Assembly: GCA_024280835.1 (NCBI GenBank) | Contig: JAJRPJ010000017.1 | Span: 1 to 64,000, forward strand | Source of the DNA: Candidatus Zixiibacteriota bacterium | GTDB lineage: Bacteria; Zixibacteria; MSB-5A5; GN15; JACZUZ01 | Direction: 5' to 3' | Length of the DNA: 64,000 nucleotides | Shown here: in pieces, positions 32,178 to 41,269 of the stretch | How positions within the stretch are numbered: the stretch's first letter is position 1 | Layout of the letters: every line of letters begins with the position of its first letter | Translations under genes and position numbers: made by a program | The notes under the pieces: generated by a model | Databases searched by the model: none | Told to the model about the DNA's origin: nothing | The model's input: the letters and a program-made list of their open reading frames with translations, nothing else

Positions 32178-34391
32178 ATGAGTAATTCTGTTATCAGTTC
32201 GTTTGTTGGCCGTGTTAAGGAGAATCCTTGGCCGTATGTTATTTTCGCGGTGGCTTTTGCGGCGCGGTTAATTTATATCATTGAAAAATCAATCAATGAC
32301 CCTGCTTTTGCGCATCCGATGGTTGATGAATTGTGGAATTGGCGCTGGGCTGAGGAGATTCGCACGGTTAGTTTTTGGGGTGAGGATGCGCTTTTTCGAG
32401 CGCCTCTTTATGCTTATTTCTTAGCGGGCATGAAATCGTTGACTCAGTTTCTGACGCAAACTGGTGAGGCCCCAGCGACACAGTTGTTTGTGATTCGGAC
32501 ACTTCAGGCGGCGCTCGCTAGTGTCACTGCGGTTCTTGTTTATCGTTTGGCTAATGAGACAGTTTCAGAGTGGGCTTCAGACCGAGTTGGTAAGTTTGCT
32601 GGTTTGGCCTACGGTCTCTGGGGGACTTTGATTTTCTATGAGACGATGTTGTTGATTCCTGTGGTGTTTTTGTTTTTGACGGTAGCGGCGACTTTGCAGC
32701 TTGTGCGCTGGGCTAAGCGCCCACAACTCTCTACTCTAGTTTATTCTGGTTTACTTTTTGGACTGGCGGGAATTACTCGTCCGAATATTTTGTTGGTTAT
32801 GCCACTCTTGGCGGTCTATGTCCTTTTTGTGGGAGCCAAGAGTAGTTTGCTGGTTGGACGATTGAAGAATGTTTTGATTTTGACACTGGCTGTTTGTGTG
32901 CCTGTGTTTTCTGTGACATTGCGGAACAAGATTGTTACTGGCGAAGCGACATTGATTGCGACACAAGGTGGCGTGAATTTTTATATCGGCAATAATCCAG
33001 TTGCTGAGGGACTGACGATGCAGATTCCAGAAGTTAATTTGGATAATGTTTCGTGGTCGCATTTTGCGCCAACTACAAAGCGGATTGCCGAAAAAGAAGC
33101 TGGCCGCGCATTGACACCTACTGAGGAATCATCGTTTTGGACGGATAAGGCTTTTGACTATATCAGCGCTAATCCGATGGCGTTTCTGGCGCTAACCTGG
33201 CACAAGATTACTTATATCGGACTTGGGTTTGAGAACTCGGACAATGGTGATATTTATTTTAAGCGCGGGCAGTCTTTGCTGTTGACGGCGCTTATTTCGG
33301 GCCGGACTTTTCCACTTAAGTATCCTTGGGCTTTGTTTTTGCCATTGGCGTTGATTGGAATGACCGTGGCTTGGAAGAAGCGAGAGTCACTTGGGCCATT
33401 GTATTTGATTTTCTTCGGTTATCTGCCGACGATTTTTCTGTTTTTGGTGACGGCTCGTCATAGGCTATTGCTGGTTCCTTTTATTGCGATATTTAGCGGA
33501 GTTGGGTTTTATTATCTCTATGATCTGGTTAAAGAGAATGCTGTTAAGCGACTAATTTTGCCAGGTGGCGTGACAGTAGGTTTGATGATTATTCTGAGTG
33601 TTGTGTATTATGATATTGGTTTTCAGAATGAAGCGCAGATTTATCAGAATCAAGGAATAGCCCATACTCGTCGCGGTGACTGGACTGAGGCGGCCAACTC
33701 TTTCTCTCAAGCGCTCGAAGTTGATTCGATGTCATATATCAATTGGAATGAACTGGGTTATGCTTTTATGCGGATGGACAGTGTTGAACGGGCTGGGCGT
33801 TGCTTTAATAAGTCGTTTGAATTGAATCCGCAGTATATTGAGCCACTGTTAAATTTTGGGCAAATGTTATCGCATACGACAATGTATGATTTGGCATTGA
33901 AGCGCTTTGAGAAAGCGCACCAGGTGGCTCCAAATGATTTCAGACCAATCATCAATATCGGTGATGTTTATTTGCGCCAAGCTATTTATGATAGCGCCGA
34001 GAGTTATTATCGTCAGGCTAAAGCTTTGGCGCCTGAGGAGAAGGAAGTTTATTTTAAGTTGGGTGAGTTGTTCGCGAGGACAAAAAAGTTTTTCTCAGCC
34101 GATCAAGAGTTTCAACGTGGCGCGTATTATGGCCAACCTTCGGCAATAGCTCTGTTAAACTGGGGTAATCTTTCACTGGAGCGCGGCGAAGATGAAGTAG
34201 CTCTTGAGAAATATAAGCAAGCTTTGCGTCTCAATCCGCGAATGAAGCAGGCTTGGTATAGTGTCGGGATGACATTCTATAAGATGAAAGCTCCAGCAGA
34301 TTCTGTGAGGCGCTATTTGCGTGTGGCTCTTGAAATGGATCCTAATATGGAACAGGCACGGCAAATAATGACACGTGTTAATGCGCAATAA
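32178..34391 (+). CDS. PMT/ArnT-like membrane glycosyltransferase fused to TPR repeats
   Basis: 737 residues. Residues about 1-480 hold ten or more membrane segments; the first periplasmic loop has the acidic HPMVDELWNWRWAEE, as in GT-C enzymes of the PMT_2 group. Residues about 490-735 carry about seven TPRs (for example GIAHTRRGDWTEAANSFSQA and LGELFARTKKFFSADQEF). Such enzymes transfer a sugar from a polyprenyl phosphate donor to a protein or lipid; the TPRs may hold the acceptor. The start three bases after the OPT stop suggests coupling. Confidence 0.9.
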   Translation: MSNSVISSFVGRVKENPWPYVIFAVAFAARLIYIIEKSINDPAFAHPMVDELWNWRWAEEIRTVSFWGEDALFRAPLYAYFLAGMKSLTQFLTQTGEAPATQLFVIRTLQAALASVTAVLVYRLANETVSEWASDRVGKFAGLAYGLWGTLIFYETMLLIPVVFLFLTVAATLQLVRWAKRPQLSTLVYSGLLFGLAGITRPNILLVMPLLAVYVLFVGAKSSLLVGRLKNVLILTLAVCVPVFSVTLRNKIVTGEATLIATQGGVNFYIGNNPVAEGLTMQIPEVNLDNVSWSHFAPTTKRIAEKEAGRALTPTEESSFWTDKAFDYISANPMAFLALTWHKITYIGLGFENSDNGDIYFKRGQSLLLTALISGRTFPLKYPWALFLPLALIGMTVAWKKRESLGPLYLIFFGYLPTIFLFLVTARHRLLLVPFIAIFSGVGFYYLYDLVKENAVKRLILPGGVTVGLMIILSVVYYDIGFQNEAQIYQNQGIAHTRRGDWTEAANSFSQALEVDSMSYINWNELGYAFMRMDSVERAGRCFNKSFELNPQYIEPLLNFGQMLSHTTMYDLALKRFEKAHQVAPNDFRPIINIGDVYLRQAIYDSAESYYRQAKALAPEEKEVYFKLGELFARTKKFFSADQEFQRGAYYGQPSAIALLNWGNLSLERGEDEVALEKYKQALRLNPRMKQAWYSVGMTFYKMKAPADSVRRYLRVALEMDPNMEQARQIMTRVNAQ

Positions 34392-34413
34392 GCCGAGCAT
34401 GTTTCGACCAACC

Positions 34414-34431
34414 TATATTGTTAACAATATA
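34414..34431. repeat. perfect 18-bp AT-rich palindrome between convergent genes
   Basis: TATATTGTT followed directly by AACAATATA, without loop, 23 bases after the TPR gene stop and 29 before the end of the GGDEF gene. No T tract; not a typical terminator. Confidence 0.5.
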
Positions 34432-34459
34432 TATTGTCACTTAGATTGTTACTCGCAGG

Positions 34460-35386
34460 CTAGTATTTGGCTCGGCGCTCGATGACGTAGTTTGAGCCAG
34501 GTAGTGACTTGGCGAATTTTTTCAAATCCGCGAGCATGCGCGACATCTCTCCTGCATGGGAGAACATATTGTTGCGATTGATAACCACTGCAATAGAAAT
34601 TGATAGTAAGGCAAAACGTTCCATCACGCCGCGACGGTTGGTAGTGACTATGCTGCCTCGGTCTCGGTCACGTTTGTGGTAGCGATGCGGTATTAGTGTA
34701 TCGAAGACTTTCAGAACTGACTCACTGATTTGTGGGGCCATTGGTGCGGGGATAATGTAAATGAAGTCATCGCCGCCGATATGTCCGACGAAGCCTTCTG
34801 GGCAAAGGTCGAAGACGGCATCACGGATGATTCGTGAAGTTAGGCGAATGACCTTATCGCCATAGTAGTAACCATAGGCGTCATTGTAGGCTTTGAAATT
34901 ATCTAGATCGCAGTAACAGACGGCGAACTCTTGCTGGAGGGCTAGCTGTCTGTCTATTTCTCTTTCTATCATTGATGGCCCAGGGAGCATGGACGAGGGG
35001 TTGATAGAGATGTCACGGATGGATCTGTTCGAGAGCATCTTTATTCGCACTTGACACAAGCGCTCTAGCCACTCCCCTGTCATGAAGTCGTCGCATCCGT
35101 TTTCATAGGCGGCAATCACAGTTGAGCTATCTGGATTGGGGTGATAGAGAGCCAGTGGAATTATTGAAGTGAAGACATTTTCTTTGATGCGTCTGACCAA
35201 TTCGATTTCGGTTGTGAAGGCTGATTGTCCTGCTATGAGGGCTAGATCTAGTGGGAATCTTTGTGAGATTCTGAGGAGTTCATCGAAGGTTCTAAAGTAA
35301 TGGAAAGAGATTTCTCCATTTGGGAAGTACCCTTCCAAATGGTAGACGAGGTCTATCTTTTCTTGTCTTAGCGCGCAATGGAACAT
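34460..35386 (-). CDS. GGDEF protein with degenerate receiver domain
   Basis: 308 residues. Residues about 1-120 follow a response-regulator receiver fold, but the phosphoacceptor position reads LDLALIAGQ instead of an Asp and the conserved Lys motif reads FMTGEW, so it is a pseudoreceiver. Residues about 130-300 are a GGDEF domain with the active-site loop HIGGDDF and the CDLDNFKAYNDAYGYYYGD motif intact; no RxxD inhibitory site precedes the loop. It should make cyclic di-GMP unless otherwise impaired. It is last in the long minus-strand gene run. Confidence 0.88.
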   Translation of the reverse strand: MFHCALRQEKIDLVYHLEGYFPNGEISFHYFRTFDELLRISQRFPLDLALIAGQSAFTTEIELVRRIKENVFTSIIPLALYHPNPDSSTVIAAYENGCDDFMTGEWLERLCQVRIKMLSNRSIRDISINPSSMLPGPSMIEREIDRQLALQQEFAVCYCDLDNFKAYNDAYGYYYGDKVIRLTSRIIRDAVFDLCPEGFVGHIGGDDFIYIIPAPMAPQISESVLKVFDTLIPHRYHKRDRDRGSIVTTNRRGVMERFALLSISIAVVINRNNMFSHAGEMSRMLADLKKFAKSLPGSNYVIERRAKY

Positions 35387-35401
35387 AGTCTACTCTGGAG
35401 C

Positions 35402-36367
35402 CTAGTTTTCTTGCCGTTCTAGTGGGTGAAATGATTTGACTGTTGAGCGTAAGAACTCTTTGTCGGGATGTGTGTACATTTGGGTTGTGGTTATTGAAGT
35501 GTGTCCGAGTAATTCTTGTACGACACGTAAGTCGGCGCCACCATCAAGCAGGTGAGTGGCGAAACTATGGCGGAAACTATGTGGTGAGATATTGACTCCT
35601 GCCCCAGCTAGGTTTGCGTATTTGCGAACGACACGGAAGGCGCTGATACGACTTAGTGAGCCACCGCGCGCATTGACGAATAGGGATGCTTGAATGGCGT
35701 TCATGGCGATGTTTTTTTCGTGGTTTTTGACAAGCTTTTCTCGGCCATCGCGAATGTAAAGAGTTAGCGCCTGACTCATTCGTGTTCCGATGGGAGCTAT
35801 TCGTTCTTTATTGCCTTTGCCTCGAACGACTATGAATCCAGCTTCGGGCATGAAGTTCGACAGCGATAATTTTACGGCCTCTGAGACTCTGAGTCCTGCG
35901 CCATAGAGAGTTTCTAGTAAGGCGCTGTCACGTTGCCCCAAAGCAGTATCTTTATTGGGGAGGTTCATAATTTTTGTAATTTGCTTAACGCTCATGGCTC
36001 CTGGGCGATATTTTACCAACGAAGGTGTGCGGATTTTTTCGGGTAGGCCTGCCCCGCCTAAGGAATGGTCTTTGAGGTAGGCGGCGAAACTTCTGACTGC
36101 TGAGATTTTGCGCGCTACAGTTGCTGGGCGGGAGCCCTGATTTTCTAGCGTTGAGAGGAAACGGTTGATGTCCGATGTGCCCGAGGCTGTGACAGGCCCT
36201 CGGCAGGCGGCTATGAAGGCGCTGAGGTCACTGCGGTAGGCTGACACTGTGTTGGCGGAGAGTCCTCTTTCGAGATCTAGAAACGAGAGGTACTCCTCTA
36301 ACGCGGCGTGACTTTGTTTTTGGGCGTCAGTGGTTGCCGCCGTTTCTTGTGCGTTGGAATCTTTCAT
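35402..36367 (-). CDS. xerD: tyrosine recombinase, XerC/XerD type
   Basis: 321 residues. An N-terminal SAM-like core-binding domain (YLSFLDLERGLSANTVSAY) and a catalytic domain with Arg in GAGLRVSEA, Lys in VRGKGNKER, HSFRHSFATHLL, LGHTSITTTQMYTH carrying His and the nucleophile Tyr. The length and order fit chromosome dimer resolution recombinases acting at dif. The ATG at 36367 overlaps the ComF stop as ATGA and is preferred to 36394. The usual gene neighbours of xerD are absent, so XerC versus XerD is not certain, and no dif site was recognised here. Confidence 0.93.
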   Translation of the reverse strand: MKDSNAQETAATTDAQKQSHAALEEYLSFLDLERGLSANTVSAYRSDLSAFIAACRGPVTASGTSDINRFLSTLENQGSRPATVARKISAVRSFAAYLKDHSLGGAGLPEKIRTPSLVKYRPGAMSVKQITKIMNLPNKDTALGQRDSALLETLYGAGLRVSEAVKLSLSNFMPEAGFIVVRGKGNKERIAPIGTRMSQALTLYIRDGREKLVKNHEKNIAMNAIQASLFVNARGGSLSRISAFRVVRKYANLAGAGVNISPHSFRHSFATHLLDGGADLRVVQELLGHTSITTTQMYTHPDKEFLRSTVKSFHPLERQEN

Positions 36368-37212
36368 TGTGCTGGTTTTGATATTGTGCAACAATCTATG
36401 GCTGACGCTAGCGCTACGGCGCCGACTACTTTGATTCCCGCTTGTTCTATTGTTTTTCCAACCTCGGCGATTGTTGAGCCAGTGGTCATGACATCATCCA
36501 CAATTATTACCCTTTTGCCTGAGAACTCGGAACCATGAGCAATGAAAGCGCCCGCCAAATTGCTTTGGCGGTGTTCGGTTGATAGGTTTGCTTGATTCTT
36601 CGTTTTGACAATTTTCTCGACCATATTTGTAGCCACAGGCAGTCCTGTTAGCCTATTTAGTATATCGGAAATAACTAGGGCTTGATTGAATCCTCGGGCC
36701 TTAAAACCTGTAATATGTAACGGAATGGGGATTAGGACGTCGGCTCCTAGAGCTTGAATTTGCCTAGCTCGCAGCCGTACAAGCGTCAGAGCCAGCCTCT
36801 CTCCTAGTGAAAGAAAGCCTTCATACTTGAATTTCTGTAACATCTCTGACAGAGGAGAGCAATATGTGCCCAAATATATGGTGGGTATAGGTGAGATTTG
36901 TGGTTCTGAAGCTTGGGGTCGAATCGATGGGTAGGCGGCTCTTTTCTTGTTTGAGAGCGAGGTCTTTGTAATGATCGGCCTTTGGCGTTTTTTTAGCATT
37001 TGGCCCCAGCAGTAGGGGCAAACGGAGTAACGGCCTGAGCTGTAGCGCTTATCACAGATTATGCATATGGCTGGATAGATTAGCTCGCTGATGGCTGAGC
37101 CAATATTAGTGAGGCCTTGTGGCAAATTCGCCTGCCAAAGATTCGGAAACTTGGTTGGTGACTGGTTACCTCTCATGGACTGAAAGATATTTGGCTGGCT
37201 CCTAAAGGGCAA
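36364..37212 (-). CDS. comF: ComF-family phosphoribosyltransferase-like protein
   Basis: 282 residues. A four-Cys zinc site (CIICDKRYSSGRYSVCPYC) near residues 50-70, then a type I PRTase domain with IPIPLHITGFKARGFNQA and the PRPP loop IVDDVMTTGSTIAEV. ComF proteins assist DNA uptake or handling of incoming single strands in competent bacteria. The frame starts with TTG at 37212; an ATG at 37176 is an alternative and neither has a good ribosome-binding site. The stop overlaps the recombinase start. Confidence 0.92.
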   Translation of the reverse strand: MPFRSQPNIFQSMRGNQSPTKFPNLWQANLPQGLTNIGSAISELIYPAICIICDKRYSSGRYSVCPYCWGQMLKKRQRPIITKTSLSNKKRAAYPSIRPQASEPQISPIPTIYLGTYCSPLSEMLQKFKYEGFLSLGERLALTLVRLRARQIQALGADVLIPIPLHITGFKARGFNQALVISDILNRLTGLPVATNMVEKIVKTKNQANLSTEHRQSNLAGAFIAHGSEFSGKRVIIVDDVMTTGSTIAEVGKTIEQAGIKVVGAVALASAIDCCTISKPAQ

Positions 37213-37262
37213 TATGAATTATTGACTAGATGGGATTTGGCTGAATGTTCTGGTAGGAGATA

Positions 37263-39434
37263 TTATTTTGAGCCCGTGTTACTTCTTTGAATGTCGATAA
37301 CGCCTTGGATTTTTTTGATGCGGAGAAATAATGATTGCAGGTGATCTAAGGAATGGACATCGATTGAGAATAAGCCTTTGGCGGTTGTGCCGATGGCGTG
37401 CATTTCGGCGCCACGAAGATTGGCATCGGAGTCTGAAATTGTTTGGGTGATATCGCGGAGCATATTTTTGCGGTCCGCGACTCTGATCTCTACACGGACT
37501 CGGAACATTTGATTAGCTCGGACATCCCAATTGACTTCCATTTGTCGTTCTGGGTTATTATTGATGACTTCTAAGTTGGGACAATCTGAGCGGTGGACAG
37601 TCACGCCTCGTCCGCGAGTGACATAGCCGATGACTTCGTCTCCTGGAATCGGCTGACAACAACTTGCCAAACGAAAGAACATATCGTCATGACCTTGGAT
37701 CTTTACTCCTTGGACCTCGGTTCTTTGGGTAGAAGCTTCAGAGTCAGCAATTGTTCGGTGTTGTTTTTGTTCTTCGGGTGTCAGCTTAGAAACGATATGG
37801 CCGACAGTCATGTCTCCATTGCCGAGGCTCGCCAGTAGTGAATCTATGGAGTGATAGGATAAAGACTCTGCGATTTCGAGCAAGTCTTTGTCGGGGGGGT
37901 AGTTTATGCGGACTTTGCGTAGTTCGCGTTCTAGTAGGTCTTTGCCGATTGGCACTAGCTCGTCATGGCCGATTTTCTTTAGCCAGCGACGGATTTTCGA
38001 GCGGGCGTTGGAAGTTATTACTAGTTGGAGCCAATCACGTGATGGGGTTCTTTGGGGATGGGTGATGACTTCAACTATGTCACCTGTTTTGAGGCGTGTC
38101 GCTAAAGGGGCAATGCGGTCGTTGATTTTGGCTCCAGCGCAGCGCATGCCAACTTCGGAGTGGACGGCAAAAGCGAAGTCTAGTGGAGTGGCGCCTGTGG
38201 GTAAGTGAATGATTTTACCGTTGGGCGTGAAGACATAGATGTCATGCGGAAAGAGATCAATTTTGAGATATTCCAAAAACTCCGCAGGATTCTGCATGTC
38301 GTTTTGCCACTCGAGGACATCACGTAGCCAGACCATTTGCTGGTCGCCTTTGTCGAAACTTTTCTTGCCCTCTTTGTAAAGCCAATGCGAAGCGATGCCA
38401 TTTTCGGCGATGTAGTGCATTTCATGTGTGCGGATTTGGATTTCTACTAAGCGTCCATTGATGCCAACTACCGTAGTATGCAGCGACTGGTAGCCATTGG
38501 GTTTTGGACTGGCGACATAGTCATCGAATTTGTCTGGCGCTGGTTTCCACATGGCGTGAATCACACCGAGAACATGGTAGCAGTCGTGGACACTACCGAC
38601 GATGATACGAATTGCCGAGAGATCGAGGATCTCTTCAAAGGGCACTCCTCGTACACGAATTTTTCGGCTGATAGAATACAAGTGTTTTGCTCTTCCGCTG
38701 ACATCGGCTTTGATTTTTGCGGCGCTGAGGGCTTCACTGATGGGACCAGTTAGTTCGGCTATGTAACGCTCGCGATCATCGCGGGTTTCATCAAGACGAT
38801 TTGCTAATTCGCGATAGAACTCTGGTTCTAGGTATTTGAAGGATAAGTCTTCTAGAGCCACTTTGGCTTTGGCGATTCCGAAGCGGTTGGCCATGGGAGC
38901 ATAAATGTCCTGTGTTTCTTGGGCGATTCTGAGGCGTTTTCTGGCTGGGACATGCTCTAAGGTTTGCATATTGTGCATGCGGTCAGCCAGTTTGATAAGA
39001 ATCACACGAATGTCACGGGCCATTGAGAGAAGCATTTTGCGAAAGTATTCGGCTTGTTGCTCTTCGTGGGACTTGTACTTCATGGCGCTGAGCTTGGTGA
39101 CGCCGTCCACGAGATGGGCGATTTCATCCCCGAAGTCTTTCTTGAGTGACTCAATGGTGACACCTGTGTCTTCGACAGAGTCATGCAAGAGTCCAGCCGC
39201 AATTGTTGAGGAGTCTAAGTGCCATTCGCCAAGGATTGCGGCGACTTCGCGGCAATGATCGATGTAGGGTACGCCCGAGTCGCGCATTTGCTCTTGATGG
39301 GCGGTCTCGGCAACTTCATAAGCTTTACGTAGTAGGGGGATGTTGATATTGGCGTTATGAGATTCTAAGCGGATGATGAACTCTGCGAGATTTTTATCGC
39401 GCGCGTATTGGCGCTGTATATCGAGGTTGCTCAT
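37263..39434 (-). CDS. rel: bifunctional (p)ppGpp synthetase/hydrolase Rel
   Basis: 723 residues. The HD hydrolase domain has the metal pair in LLHDSVEDT (His84-Asp85) and IKLADRMHNM. The synthetase domain has GRAKHLYSISRKI, ILDLSAIRII and PKPNGYQSLHTTV. TGS (about 385-450, DIYVFTPNGKIIHLPTGATPLDFA), a conserved-cysteine region (CCQPIPGDEVIGYVTRGRG) and a C-terminal ACT domain follow. All catalytic residues I can see are intact, so it should make and degrade the alarmone on ribosomes. TAAATG joins it to the preceding GT9 gene. Confidence 0.97.
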   Translation of the reverse strand: MSNLDIQRQYARDKNLAEFIIRLESHNANINIPLLRKAYEVAETAHQEQMRDSGVPYIDHCREVAAILGEWHLDSSTIAAGLLHDSVEDTGVTIESLKKDFGDEIAHLVDGVTKLSAMKYKSHEEQQAEYFRKMLLSMARDIRVILIKLADRMHNMQTLEHVPARKRLRIAQETQDIYAPMANRFGIAKAKVALEDLSFKYLEPEFYRELANRLDETRDDRERYIAELTGPISEALSAAKIKADVSGRAKHLYSISRKIRVRGVPFEEILDLSAIRIIVGSVHDCYHVLGVIHAMWKPAPDKFDDYVASPKPNGYQSLHTTVVGINGRLVEIQIRTHEMHYIAENGIASHWLYKEGKKSFDKGDQQMVWLRDVLEWQNDMQNPAEFLEYLKIDLFPHDIYVFTPNGKIIHLPTGATPLDFAFAVHSEVGMRCAGAKINDRIAPLATRLKTGDIVEVITHPQRTPSRDWLQLVITSNARSKIRRWLKKIGHDELVPIGKDLLERELRKVRINYPPDKDLLEIAESLSYHSIDSLLASLGNGDMTVGHIVSKLTPEEQKQHRTIADSEASTQRTEVQGVKIQGHDDMFFRLASCCQPIPGDEVIGYVTRGRGVTVHRSDCPNLEVINNNPERQMEVNWDVRANQMFRVRVEIRVADRKNMLRDITQTISDSDANLRGAEMHAIGTTAKGLFSIDVHSLDHLQSLFLRIKKIQGVIDIQRSNTGSK

Positions 39435-40472
39435 TTAGATTTTACCCTTTGAGCTAAGGGTGGCGAGAATTTCACTGGAAACATCATTGACTGGGATATT
39501 CAGAGATTCGGAATTGGTATCATGGTTTTGCGGTTGCAGGATGGTTGTATTCTCTACAGGCGGCGCCCAGCGGGTTGGTGACATGGAAGCGGTACGTGGG
39601 AATAAACCGATTGTATTGACGCCGATTGCCGCGGCGAGATGTAGGGGGCCTGTTGAGTTGGCAACTACGACATCGGTTAGCGCTAGGAGCGCTATTAGCT
39701 CTTTGAGGGTTGTTTGCCCTGCTAATGACTTTAATGCTGATGAGCGGTTGGCTAGAGCGATGTCAATTAGTTTTTGTTCGGTTTGGTTGCCTGTGAAGAT
39801 CGGGATTATTCCTTGCTTCAGTAAATCTTCGGCTAGATGTATAAAATTATCTAGGGGCCAATCAATTGCTGAGCCGGCTGAGCCAGGATGAAGAGCGACT
39901 ATAGCATTCGTTGGCTCATTGTTATTTATGACGCCTAGTTTTTCTAATGTTTTCTTGGCCATATTGCGCTCTGTTTCTGTCACTGACACTTCGAGTGTCG
40001 TATCTGATGACAGTATACCAAGCGGTTGCAGTAAATCAAGATTGTATTGGGCTTCGCTTTTTTCATTGCGTTTGCGTGACTGATGTATGCGGTGAGTGAA
40101 TTTCCATGAGTGGAAGCGTCTGGCGCTACCAATGCGAACGGGGATTGTTGCGGCTTTGATCGCTGTGGCGCAAAATGGTGAGGGGAACAAGGCTATGGAG
40201 ATATCATAGGCGCCTTGTTTGAGGTGTTGGATTGTGGCTTCTAATTCTGCGGAGTCTTCTTGGTTGATGGTGATGATTTCATCAATATTGGGATTGTCAC
40301 GTAAGATTGGCTCGGTGTATTCCCTACAGAGGACTGCGATGTGACAATTTGGAGCTGTTTGTTTTATGGCCCGATAGACAGGTGTGGTTAGAATTACGTC
40401 ACCTAGGGCATCTGTACGGGTGATAAGGATTCGTGAGGCGTTTGTGAGGGGCAATGAGTGGGTGTTTTTCAT
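39435..40472 (-). CDS. glycosyltransferase family 9 (heptosyltransferase-like)
   Basis: 345 residues. RILITRTDALGDVILTTPVYRAI is the GT9 N-terminal motif (read to its core), with LHPGSAGSAIDWPLDNFIHLA and VANSTGPLHLAAAIGV in the second Rossmann half. Family members add heptose or related sugars to lipopolysaccharide core. The ATG at 40472 overlaps the GT2 stop as ATGA; the frame to 40532 is not needed. It is the second GT9 of the cluster. Confidence 0.94.
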   Translation of the reverse strand: MKNTHSLPLTNASRILITRTDALGDVILTTPVYRAIKQTAPNCHIAVLCREYTEPILRDNPNIDEIITINQEDSAELEATIQHLKQGAYDISIALFPSPFCATAIKAATIPVRIGSARRFHSWKFTHRIHQSRKRNEKSEAQYNLDLLQPLGILSSDTTLEVSVTETERNMAKKTLEKLGVINNNEPTNAIVALHPGSAGSAIDWPLDNFIHLAEDLLKQGIIPIFTGNQTEQKLIDIALANRSSALKSLAGQTTLKELIALLALTDVVVANSTGPLHLAAAIGVNTIGLFPRTASMSPTRWAPPVENTTILQPQNHDTNSESLNIPVNDVSSEILATLSSKGKI

Positions 40473-41269
40473 TGGTTTGCCCCGTCGCTCGCACTTTGTT
40501 GGTCGATGGTCTTCTGGTGTGACAGGCGCCATAGTTTGGCGTATTTTACGAAGACATAGACAGATGAGAGGAAGGCGATTTGGAAGCCAGCCCAGCCATC
40601 AAGGACACCTAGTTTGAGGATGTAGCGCTTTATGAAGATTGCGGGTGGTTTTATTAATGGGCGCCAGAGGCGGAAGCGCATACCTGAGTTAGACATTTCT
40701 TGGGCGGCTAGTGTGGTGTAACGGTTTAGACGCTCGAGGTAGTCTTCAATTGATTTATAAGAATAGTGCAGGATGTCGTTTTTTAGTTGGCCGACAGTTC
40801 CTGAGGAGATGACGGTTTCGTGGACGGTTGCTTCCGAAAATTTGCCGTGAGTTTTGCGGAAGAGACGCAGGACAAAGTCTGGGCGCCAACCAGAGTGATG
40901 TATCCAAGCGCCGACGAAATTTGTTAGGCGTGGGATTTTGTAGCAGTCACATTGGGTGTTTTGGGAAGATTTCAGAATGTGTTTGATTTCTTTGGCTAGG
41001 TCTGGTGTGATGCGCTCGTCGGCATCTAGTGAAAGTATCCACTCCCCTGTGGCGTAGTTGACTGCTGTTTGTTTGGCGTGACCGAATCCTTGCCATTCTA
41101 TTTGATGTGTCACGGCGCCTTCTTGTTCGGCGCGTTTTACAGTATTGTCGGCGGAGTTTGAATCAACTACGATTATTTCATCAGCCCAGCTTACCGAACG
41201 TACACAGTCTATGATGTTCTGCTCTTCGTTTTTGGTGATTATCACTACTGATAACTTTGGAGCGCTCAT
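40469..41269 (-). CDS. glycosyltransferase family 2, WaaE/KdtX-like
   Basis: 266 residues. SVVIITKNEEQNIIDCVRSV, DEIIVVDSNSADNT and LSLDADERITPDLAKEI give the GT-A nucleotide- and metal-binding (DAD) motifs; HHSGWRPDFVLRLFRKTHGK matches the WaaE/KdtX branch that modifies LPS inner core. A hydrophobic C-terminal stretch may contact the membrane. Both ends overlap neighbours by 4 bases, so it is tightly coupled in the cluster. Confidence 0.94.
   Translation of the reverse strand: MSAPKLSVVIITKNEEQNIIDCVRSVSWADEIIVVDSNSADNTVKRAEQEGAVTHQIEWQGFGHAKQTAVNYATGEWILSLDADERITPDLAKEIKHILKSSQNTQCDCYKIPRLTNFVGAWIHHSGWRPDFVLRLFRKTHGKFSEATVHETVISSGTVGQLKNDILHYSYKSIEDYLERLNRYTTLAAQEMSNSGMRFRLWRPLIKPPAIFIKRYILKLGVLDGWAGFQIAFLSSVYVFVKYAKLWRLSHQKTIDQQSASDGANQ

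Noticed and set aside
35402-36367. The tyrosine recombinase as an integron or phage integrase marking an island
   Set aside because: Its length, motifs and position inside a housekeeping gene run fit the XerC/XerD type; no attachment sites or cassette array seen.
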